The position numbers and the translations under genes were made by a program. Positions 25,559 to 30,703 of a DNA stretch of 30,703 nt are shown in pieces. The notes under the pieces are model-generated. The model did no database searches, was not told the origin of the DNA, and was given only the letters and a program-made list of their open reading frames with translations. The stretch covers positions 1 through 30,703 of the forward strand of contig JBBRGG010000008.1 of assembly GCA_038240875.1 (NCBI GenBank). The letters run 5' to 3'. The first letter of the stretch is position 1. The number at the start of each line of letters is the position of its first letter. This stretch comes from JBBRGG01 sp038240875. Lineage in GTDB: Bacteria; Planctomycetota; Phycisphaerae; Phycisphaerales; UBA1924.

Positions 25559-25741
25559 CGTTATCGCGCAGGGCGGTGTAGCGAGAGGTCGCGACGCGCG
25601 TTGTCGTCGACGCGATCACGTTGAATACATCGCCTCCACGTTAAGCCGATAGTGAGTGACACTAAGCCGCGCGTTCCGCTGCATTTATTTGCCAAACTTC
25701 ATTGTGAGCCTGCTCTGGCAACCATGTGCGAGGAAATTTAC

Positions 25742-25760
25742 TTGCATTGATTCAATGCAA
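25742..25760. promoter_or_regulatory. Perfect palindrome upstream of the stress-type gene cluster
   Basis: TTGCATTG-ATT-CAATGCAA has perfect 8-bp arms around a 3-bp centre, flanked by weaker outer matches (ACTTG...CAAGT). It ends 10 bp before the candidate -35 at 25771, a typical place for an activator site. No protein-coding gene is supported in the surrounding gap 25559-25890. Confidence 0.6.
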
Positions 25761-25770
25761 TTCAAGTTGG

Positions 25771-25798
25771 TGGACACGTGTGAACGGCGAAGTAAACT
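25771..25798 (+). promoter_or_regulatory. Candidate promoter of the stress-type gene cluster
   Basis: TGGACA (25771-25776) and TAAACT (25793-25798) stand 16 bp apart, with 5/6 and 4/6 matches to the housekeeping consensus. Transcription would begin near 25805 and give a leader of about 85 nt containing the hairpin at 25828-25847. Confidence 0.4.
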
Positions 25799-25827
25799 GT
25801 ATGTGTCAAGATGTCGCTTAGAAGCTT

Positions 25828-25847
25828 CGCGTATTTGAGAATACGCG
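25828..25847 (+). promoter_or_regulatory. Perfect 8-bp hairpin in the cluster leader
   Basis: CGCGTATT-TGAG-AATACGCG, 43 bp upstream of the first start codon. No U-run follows, so it is not a terminator. It could protect the 5' end, sense temperature or act as a second operator. Confidence 0.55.
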
Positions 25848-25890
25848 TAGATCTTAGGTATGTAGCGAGCTACTCACAAAGGAATAGAAC

Positions 25891-26217
25891 ATGACAACCA
25901 TTGCAAATTCAACCAAGTCATCATCTTGGACCGAAGGAAAGCCCATAAACGACAACCTAGCTGAGGCCAGAGACGGACTAAATCAGGTTAAGAGCGACCT
26001 GCACACGCTTGGAAGTGACATTTCCAATGTTGCTAGGAGTGGCGCTGCTGCGGCACAAGACGGGATTACGCACGCAGCAGACTCAGCAAAGAAGCATGGT
26101 TCTGACGCCATCAACACCGTTTCAAGGCATATTAGCGAAAACCCGATGGCGAGCATCGGCATCGCTGCCGCCGTCGGCTTAATCGTGGGAATGGTATGTC
26201 TCCGCTCCAGGAGCTGA
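25891..26217 (+). CDS. DUF883/ElaB-YqjD-type membrane-anchored protein
   Basis: 108 residues: a long amphipathic helix with an alanine-rich centre (RSGAAAAQDGITHAADSAKK) and a C-terminal membrane anchor, NPMASIGIAAAVGLIVGMV followed by the basic end RSRS. This is the standard ElaB/YqjD/DUF883 plan; in E. coli these proteins are tail-anchored, bind ribosomes and rise under stationary-phase control. The ATG follows an AAAGGA site. First gene of a five-gene same-strand cluster; the next gene begins 3 bp after its stop, so they are surely co-transcribed. Confidence 0.85.
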   Translation: MTTIANSTKSSSWTEGKPINDNLAEARDGLNQVKSDLHTLGSDISNVARSGAAAAQDGITHAADSAKKHGSDAINTVSRHISENPMASIGIAAAVGLIVGMVCLRSRS

Positions 26218-26220
26218 ACC

Positions 26221-26532
26221 TTGAAACGTATCGCCGAGTTGGTAGTGCACGTAGCCAATCTGGTCGAGGCCGAAGGCAGAGCGCTTCGGGATGTACTGGA
26301 CTCGCGAGCGGCGGACACAAGAAGATATATTTCGCGTATCGGCACAGCGCTCGTATTGCTTCTATGTTCACTAGTGTTCGTGCTCGCTGGTGCTACACTT
26401 CTTACTCGTTCAGCATTCGGATTGATCGAGCAACATTGGGGTTCGGTTGCTGCGTTTGCTTGCACGGGCCTTGGACTGTTAGTTATCGGCATCATATGCG
26501 TGCGTATATTTCAAAGTAAGGCAAAGGCGTGA
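26221..26532 (+). CDS. YqjE/holin-superfamily-III-like membrane protein
   Basis: 103 residues with an N-terminal amphipathic helix (KRIAELVVHVANLVEAEGRAL) and two membrane helices (about 40-62 and 73-97). This is the YqjE/phage-holin-3-6 plan, and it follows an ElaB-like gene just as yqjE follows yqjD in enterobacteria. The TTG start has AGGAG 7 nt upstream (inside the previous gene's end), a sign of translational coupling. Its role in the membrane is not established. Confidence 0.8.
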   Translation: MKRIAELVVHVANLVEAEGRALRDVLDSRAADTRRYISRIGTALVLLLCSLVFVLAGATLLTRSAFGLIEQHWGSVAAFACTGLGLLVIGIICVRIFQSKAKA

Positions 26533-26795
26533 CAACAGCTACAGCAAAGCAAGACTTACTCACGTGGGCACAATCACAAGATGCGCATGCCGCAAGCAAT
26601 CGAATCTTGCCTTGGGTAAAGGTTGCACTTGTCAGCGGAGCAGCCGTTGTCGCTGGGTCCATCTTACGGGGACCAGCTCGATCTACAAAGCCATCAAGCT
26701 TCAACAGAGTTAGCAGAATAGTTGTTGGTGCAATCCTTGCCCGCAGCATTCCTATCGCGGTTTCATTCTTCGCAGCGGCGAAGCAATCCAAGTAG
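26529..26795 (+). CDS. Small membrane protein, third gene of the ElaB/YqjE-like cluster
   Basis: 88 residues, no family recognised with certainty. It has two hydrophobic stretches (about 30-46 VKVALVSGAAVVAGSIL, and 62-83) separated by a polar Ser/Pro-rich loop, and begins and ends with charged residues. GTG start overlapping the previous stop (GTGA), with AAGG upstream. By position it corresponds to yqjK of the enterobacterial yqjD-yqjE-yqjK operon, but I see no direct sequence proof. Confidence 0.75.
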   Translation: MTTATAKQDLLTWAQSQDAHAASNRILPWVKVALVSGAAVVAGSILRGPARSTKPSSFNRVSRIVVGAILARSIPIAVSFFAAAKQSK

Positions 26796-26807
26796 AACAA
26801 TGATCAC

Positions 26808-26823
26808 GCCGCTCAATTGCGGC
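26808..26823 (+). promoter_or_regulatory. Small hairpin before the BON lipoprotein gene
   Basis: GCCGC-TCAATT-GCGGC, perfect 5-bp stem, 13 nt before the ATG of the next gene. No U-run; may affect translation of that gene. Confidence 0.35.
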
Positions 26824-26836
26824 AGAATGGAAACAC

Positions 26837-27313
26837 ATGAATCGCTCACTGCTATTGACCACTTCGTTCGCCGCCTTGGCCTTTGGACTTTGCTCGTGTG
26901 AGAATGCTGCAAACTCAACTCGGCCAGCAGCGAATCCTCCTCCTTCAACCAATCCAGTACCCGTCCCAACTCCGATCAGAGCGCCAACGCCGAACGAAAC
27001 ACCTACGCCCGCACCAGCTCCGAACAACACGGGTCGAAACGCCGAGGATGCGGGATCGCCTGCAAGAACCCCGTTAGATCAATCCAATCAAAGTTCAGAC
27101 ATCGACATTACTGCCTCGATTCGACGCGCTTTAATGACGGAAGACTCACTCTCTACGGACGCTAAGAATTGCAAGATCGTCACCGAGAAGGGCATCGTTA
27201 CGCTTCGCGGCCCGGTCAGGTCACAGATGGAAAAGGACCTTATTGGTACGCGTGCCAAGGCTGTCTCTGGCGTCGTCTCTGTAGACAATCAGCTTGAAAT
27301 CAAAATGAATTAA
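26837..27313 (+). CDS. BON-domain lipoprotein
   Basis: 158 residues. The N-terminus is a lipoprotein signal with lipobox LCSC (Cys21), unusual in having Cys at the -2 position. A Pro/Asn/Thr-rich linker (about 28-85), which could span the periplasm or cell wall, precedes one BON domain (about 88-158: ITASIRRALMTEDSLS, VTEKGIVTLRGPV, AKAVSGVVSVDNQLEI). BON domains bind phospholipid or attach to membranes and occur in OsmY-type osmotic-stress proteins, which fits this cluster. A weak GGAA site precedes the ATG. Confidence 0.88.
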   Translation: MNRSLLLTTSFAALAFGLCSCENAANSTRPAANPPPSTNPVPVPTPIRAPTPNETPTPAPAPNNTGRNAEDAGSPARTPLDQSNQSSDIDITASIRRALMTEDSLSTDAKNCKIVTEKGIVTLRGPVRSQMEKDLIGTRAKAVSGVVSVDNQLEIKMN

Positions 27314-27390
27314 GCAGAAATCTATTAACAGATTGCTGCTAGATCGATTCAAAGTGTCAGTCATCGCGCACAAGCGCAAAGGAATTTTAC

Positions 27391-27969
27391 ATGCCCACTT
27401 CCGTGTTTTGTATAGCAAATTCACAGCAGATGGCCGAAACGATCGTTTCTCGCCTCAAAGCAGTAGGCTTTGCAGATAACGACATCTCTGCACTGTTCCC
27501 CGATAAGTCTACTACGCGTGACTTTGCACACGAAGCCCACACCAAAGCACCAGAAGGCGCGACTATTGGAGCTGGTACTGGCGGTGTCATCGGCGGAACC
27601 ATCGGCCTGCTCGCGGGTATTGGTCTGCTCGCAATTCCCGGCCTTGGGCCGTTTATAGCCGCAGGCCCGATCCTCGCGTCTCTCAGTGGCTTGGGCGTTG
27701 GTGCAGCGTTAGGCGGTATTGCCGGTGCACTGATCGGCATGGGAATTCCCGAGCTTGTAGCCAAGCGCTACGAAGGCATGGTCAAGGATGGCAACATTCT
27801 TCTCTCGGCACACTGCGAGAATTCAAAGGAGGTCTCAAGCGCGAAGGAGATCTTTGAAGCCGCCAAAGCCACAGATATCAGCAGCAGCAGCGAAAGCTCA
27901 GCACCCAAGAGCGATGCACCTTCGGTAACGGTTCGCGCCCAAGGCGATCGTGTTCCCAATCGCATTTGA
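27391..27969 (+). CDS. General-stress-type glycine-zipper membrane protein
   Basis: 192 residues. The N-terminal domain (FCIANSQQMAETIVSRLKAVGF, then NDISALFP) resembles YflT/GsiB-like heat- and general-stress proteins. A glycine-rich double membrane segment follows (GGVIGGTIGLLAGIGLLAIPG and GLGVGAALGGIAGALIGMGIP), then GMVKDGNILLSAHC, a pattern I recognise from a conserved bacterial family often labelled DUF1269 or DUF3341. The C-terminus is a Ser-rich disordered tail. AAAGGA lies upstream of the ATG as in the first cluster gene. Last gene of the cluster, followed by a clear terminator. Function not established. Confidence 0.8.
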   Translation: MPTSVFCIANSQQMAETIVSRLKAVGFADNDISALFPDKSTTRDFAHEAHTKAPEGATIGAGTGGVIGGTIGLLAGIGLLAIPGLGPFIAAGPILASLSGLGVGAALGGIAGALIGMGIPELVAKRYEGMVKDGNILLSAHCENSKEVSSAKEIFEAAKATDISSSSESSAPKSDAPSVTVRAQGDRVPNRI

Positions 27970-27998
27970 TCTTGCTTCACTACAACTCAATCCACATC

Positions 27999-28031
27999 GG
28001 CCCTGTCCTCGTGATGGGGCCTTTGTAATTT
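27999..28031 (+). terminator. Rho-independent terminator of the stress-type cluster
   Basis: GGCCCTGTC (27999-28007) pairs with GATGGGGCC (28013-28021) over 9 bp including two G-T pairs, loop CTCGT, followed by TTTGTAATTT. About 30 bp after the last stop. Confidence 0.75.
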
Positions 28032-28607
28032 GAATACCGCTACGCCATACCAAAGTCGAGACGGCTTTCAATGCCTGAGAGTCTCCACAGTATGTCGTCA
28101 TTTACTTGTGACACTGCCGTTTCGCCTGTGTCTACGTCTTCTGCGCTTCTTGACTCTGTGTGTGGCTCCAACCATGGTCAGTCATCAGTAGTTAACTATG
28201 TAGTTAGGTTTCGCAACAGCGTTCTCGCGAGCCCCGACAGGATGATTAGCCATTCGCTTGCCCGGAAGCCAGGCAAATGCCTATGGGACAGCAGTAACCA
28301 GCACAAACGAAAGACCGCCAAGTGTCAGCGTGCGAGCGTTTATGAGTTATCAATTCGTGTGTGACGAATGCGTGCGCGGAATGTGGCCCGGGGCCACGCA
28401 AGCGCGGGACCGACTCGCCATCCTACGCGCAGACTAGACATTCGCGTCCGTAGGTAGCCGCTCGCGTGCATAAAATCGATCAATCTGATTAAAGGCCATA
28501 CCTCGAAAATGCATTCAATTAGTAATCAATAAATAGCGAGTAAATTTATGGAAGGCTGACCACAGAATGCTATTGCCTACAAAAAGTGATCTTTTGAAAT
28601 TGGCGAG
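28032..28607. other. Gene-free convergent intergenic region (576 bp)
   Basis: Between the cluster terminator and the convergent kdsD-like gene. A 97-residue frame (28071-28364) has no ribosome site, no recognisable domain and an odd composition, so I do not call it. A perfect hairpin GTGGCC-CGG-GGCCAC lies at 28383-28397. The last 120 bp are AT-rich. No tRNA, known riboswitch or mobile element is visible. It may hold a small RNA or gene remains. Confidence 0.4.
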
Positions 28608-29720
28608 TTAGTCCTTCACCAATCGCATCGCGATCAAATCCTGCACATCGAGTACGCCAACGGGCCTGCCTGCTTCATCCACGACTGGAATCTCATCTTG
28701 GCGATGCTCGCGCACAAGTCGCACGGCGTCCTTGATCAGCGCGTCACTTTGCAATGTGCGAGGCGAGCGCGTCATTACCTCCGCAATCGGACGCGTAAGT
28801 TCACTCGCGTCGCGCAACACCAATCGGCGAAGGTCACCATCGGTGAAGATCCCCGCGAGCTTACCCGACGCCGTGTCCACAATCACCATCGCGCCAGGCC
28901 TGCGCGCCACGCTCGCAGAAGTAGTCAACGCTTCGAGCACCGTGAGCGACGAAGGCACCAAAGGCAGATTCTTCCCCGCCACAAATCGAAGTAATTCACT
29001 CACGGGCCGGAGCAATCCGCCCAGCGAGCCGCCTGGGTGCCTGCGCGCAAAGTCCGCGTCGGTAAAGCTTCGCCTGCGTGCTGCGGCAAGCGCGAGCGCG
29101 TCACCGAGCGCGAGCGTCGCCGTCGTCGATGATGTCGGCGCGATAAACTCCGGCTCGCCCGCTTCCCCCGCGATGTTGAGCGTCAGGGCAACCGTCGCAA
29201 GACGTTCCAAAGAGGAAACGCGTGGCGAGTTTGCTTCGCTTGAATCCGAAGCATTGGTCGTAGACTTGCCAGTTTTTTGCCCATTTGTGATCGAGATGAT
29301 TGGCAACTCATCTTGATGCAGGATCGAAGCAAGATTCACTACCTCGTCCGTCTCGCCCGAGTATGAAAGCGCGATAACGACGTCCTTAGCGCGAAATCGG
29401 CCAAGGTCGCCATGCGCCGCTTCAGACGGGTGCACGCTATGCGAAGCAATTCCCAGCGAGGCGAGCGTCGCGGAGATCTTCATGCCGATGAGCCCGGACT
29501 TGCCCAGCCCGGTCACGAGCACGGTGCCACCTTCATTTGCGCACGTTGCAATTAATGCCACGGCTGCATTGAATCGTTCGTCGAGCCCGCTCGCGAGATG
29601 GCGTAATGCCGCAGCTTCCTCATCGATTAATACTCGCGCGAGCGCGAGTTCAGTCTTGAGATCTGGCCCAGATTCCGAGTTGGTTGTTGTGCGTGCGTTG
29701 GTCATATCTGCGTTAGTCAT
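28608..29720 (-). CDS. kdsD: Arabinose-5-phosphate isomerase, KdsD/KpsF/GutQ family
   Basis: 370 residues. A SIS sugar-isomerase domain (about 45-215: VTGLGKSGLIGMKISATLAS, VHPSEAAHGDLG, ALSYSGETDEVV) is followed by two CBS domains (about 245-305 and 315-370), the standard KdsD plan. It converts ribulose-5-phosphate to arabinose-5-phosphate, the first step to Kdo of lipopolysaccharide. Between ISITNGQ and RLATVAL the loop carries about 20 extra Ser/Asn/Thr-rich residues. The start region is duplicated: a 15-bp repeat gives two in-frame ATGs at 29720 and 29705 (MTNAD-MTNAR), neither with a ribosome site. Divergent from scpA across a 263-bp gap. No other Kdo gene is in view. Confidence 0.93.
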   Translation of the reverse strand: MTNADMTNARTTTNSESGPDLKTELALARVLIDEEAAALRHLASGLDERFNAAVALIATCANEGGTVLVTGLGKSGLIGMKISATLASLGIASHSVHPSEAAHGDLGRFRAKDVVIALSYSGETDEVVNLASILHQDELPIISITNGQKTGKSTTNASDSSEANSPRVSSLERLATVALTLNIAGEAGEPEFIAPTSSTTATLALGDALALAAARRRSFTDADFARRHPGGSLGGLLRPVSELLRFVAGKNLPLVPSSLTVLEALTTSASVARRPGAMVIVDTASGKLAGIFTDGDLRRLVLRDASELTRPIAEVMTRSPRTLQSDALIKDAVRLVREHRQDEIPVVDEAGRPVGVLDVQDLIAMRLVKD

Positions 29721-29730
29721 ATCTGCGTTG
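29701..29730 (-). repeat. Tandem 15-bp duplication containing the kdsD start codon
   Basis: gtcatatctgcgtta (29701-29715) and gtcatatctgcgttg (29716-29730) differ at one base. On the coding strand each copy carries CAGATATGAC, so the start codon and its local upstream context are both doubled. Confidence 0.9.
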
Positions 29731-29983
29731 GTTGGATTTGTGGCGTCAAAACATGAAGTCTACCAGGCAAGAATAAACCAATTCGGCAACAAATGAGCGT
29801 GTGACTGAAATAGGCAGTTGGATGAGATTGTCGCCGAGTCGTGTGAACGCAACATACACAGGATAAACTGCTGGGCTGGAGCGCGTCGGTGATGCGGGCT
29901 GGTCGGTAGTCCAGGGCTGATGGCACGTCAGCATACGCGGACAAAGCACGCGTAAGACACGCAACGAGTTCAAGGAGGGGCCT

Positions 29984-30703
29984 TTGTTCACAGAAGATTA
30001 TCGCGTGCAACTTGACGCATTCGAAGGCCCGATGGACTTGCTCTTGTTTCTGATCCGAAGAGACGAGATTGATATACACGACATCCCCGTCGCGCGGATC
30101 GCTACACAATATTTGTCTTTTCTCGAGCACATCGATCGCGTCGACATCGACGCCGCTGGCGAATTTCTCGTGACCGCCGCTACATTGCTCGAAATAAAAA
30201 GCCGCATGCTCGGCCCCCGCATCGAAGGCCAACAACGCCAATCTCAAAGTGATGGCGGGCCCACCGAAGATCCGCGCGCCGAACTCGTGCGCCAGTTGCT
30301 CGCGTACAAAGCGTATCGCGATGCCGCGACTGCGCTCGAACAACGCGCCGAAGATTGGCGATTGCGCGTTCCTGCGGCTGCTGTCAAGCCCACCGCTGGC
30401 GATGACCTACACGTGGCTTGTGCCCAAGCGGGTACGAACGACACGAGCAACACAACAGCGCATGGCAGCGAAGAAAGCCTCCAGGAAAGTATCGAATCAC
30501 TTGTCGATGCCGACTTGCACATCGAAGACCTGACTCTGGTTGACTTGATTGAAGCCTTCCGGCGCGTCTCCGAAACGGTCAACTTTGATCGCCTGGGCAC
30601 GCACAGCGTGACTTACGACGACACCCCTATTGAATTGCACGCTGAGGATATCTTGGACCGAATCGTGCGTGATGGCATTGGCGATGCGAAAGAGATCGAG
30701 TTC
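29984..30703 (+). CDS. scpA: Segregation and condensation protein A (ScpA), 3' partial
   Basis: 240 residues before the window ends; no stop codon is reached. The N-terminus YRVQLDAFEGPMDLLLFLIR, then DEIDIHDIPVARIATQYLSFL and AGEFLVTAATLLEIKSRMLG, is classic ScpA, the kleisin that bridges the SMC heads and binds ScpB. The start is TTG at 29984, fixed by a perfect AAGGAGG site (29972-29978) with 5-nt spacing. After residue about 80 a variable, polar middle (about 130-165, Gly/Thr/Ser-rich) lengthens the linker typical of kleisins; HIEDLTLVDLIEAFRRVSE continues into the C-terminal part, whose winged helix is beyond the window. Divergent from kdsD, and not next to scpB. Confidence 0.95.
   Translation, partial: MFTEDYRVQLDAFEGPMDLLLFLIRRDEIDIHDIPVARIATQYLSFLEHIDRVDIDAAGEFLVTAATLLEIKSRMLGPRIEGQQRQSQSDGGPTEDPRAELVRQLLAYKAYRDAATALEQRAEDWRLRVPAAAVKPTAGDDLHVACAQAGTNDTSNTTAHGSEESLQESIESLVDADLHIEDLTLVDLIEAFRRVSETVNFDRLGTHSVTYDDTPIELHAEDILDRIVRDGIGDAKEIEF

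Noticed and set aside
25656..25838. 60-codon frame upstream of the stress cluster
   Set aside because: It covers the palindrome, promoter and part of the hairpin and has no protein features.
26196..26519. 107-codon plus-strand frame overlapping the YqjE-like gene
   Set aside because: The overlapping frame from 26221 has a ribosome site, a family-like two-helix pattern and coupling to both neighbours.
28071..28364. 97-codon frame in the gene-free region
   Set aside because: No ribosome site, no domain, mixed composition and no operon context.
29717..30343. 208-codon minus-strand frame opposite scpA
   Set aside because: The opposite strand encodes a clear ScpA with a perfect ribosome site.

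Overview
The window (30.7 kb, moderately GC-rich) reads as a bacterial chromosome segment packed with housekeeping and accessory genes, with no phage, IS element, CRISPR array or plasmid functions. The mix of families (a GH57/DUF3536 glucan enzyme beside glgB, a DUF58 plus transglutaminase pair, a YihY/BrkB protein, a B12-domain/MeaB-like fusion, a TlpA-like thioredoxin protein with a long Ala/Pro linker, and a DUF1570-type HExxH protein) suggests Planctomycetota, perhaps Phycisphaerae. That placement is an inference from gene content only. Non-ATG starts backed by good Shine-Dalgarno (SD) sequences are common: TTG at 2550, 17895, 24902, 26221 and 29984; GTG at 7148, 13978 and 26529.

Layout. 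1-1018: 3' end of a metallopeptidase-like gene (+), then tRNA-Ser(GCT) (-) with its terminator. 1300-7148 (all -): an exported thioredoxin-like protein, an ACT-domain protein, a minimal iron-sulfur cluster operon iscS-iscU-iscA, and a YhhQ-type queuosine-precursor transporter. 7393-14850 (all +): a fusion of a cobalamin-binding domain with a MeaB-like G protein, scpB, a DUF58 protein overlapping a TgpA-like transglutaminase by four bases, and a PilZ-type protein. 14997-24756 (all -): a lone nuoB, a small lipoprotein, a YihY/BrkB membrane protein, a large RsuA/RluB-family pseudouridine synthase, a GH57 enzyme and glgB. 24902-27969 (all +): a DUF2231 membrane protein, then five small envelope or stress-type genes (DUF883/ElaB-like, YqjE/holin-like, an unknown third protein, a BON lipoprotein, a glycine-zipper stress protein) behind a likely regulated promoter and ahead of a clear terminator. 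28608-30703: kdsD-like isomerase (-) and, divergent from it, the 5' part of scpA (+) cut by the window edge.

How genes work together. iscS/iscU/iscA make and deliver Fe-S clusters. glgB and the GH57 enzyme probably act on glycogen. scpA and scpB, both kleisin-complex subunits, lie about 20 kb apart at opposite sides of the window. DUF58 and TgpA-like proteins are usual partners. The 25.8-28.0 kb genes look like an envelope-stress module.

The most striking window-wide pattern is repeated short tandem duplication with a period of exactly 15 bp. It is seen at five clear places and one degraded one, both inside genes (in frame, five codons) and in leader DNA. One copy duplicates the start codon of kdsD. 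I found no convincing completely new system. The best leads are the 15-bp duplication pattern, the B12/G-protein fusion without a mutase, the duplicated hairpin leader of the transporter gene, and the palindrome/promoter/hairpin control region of the stress module.
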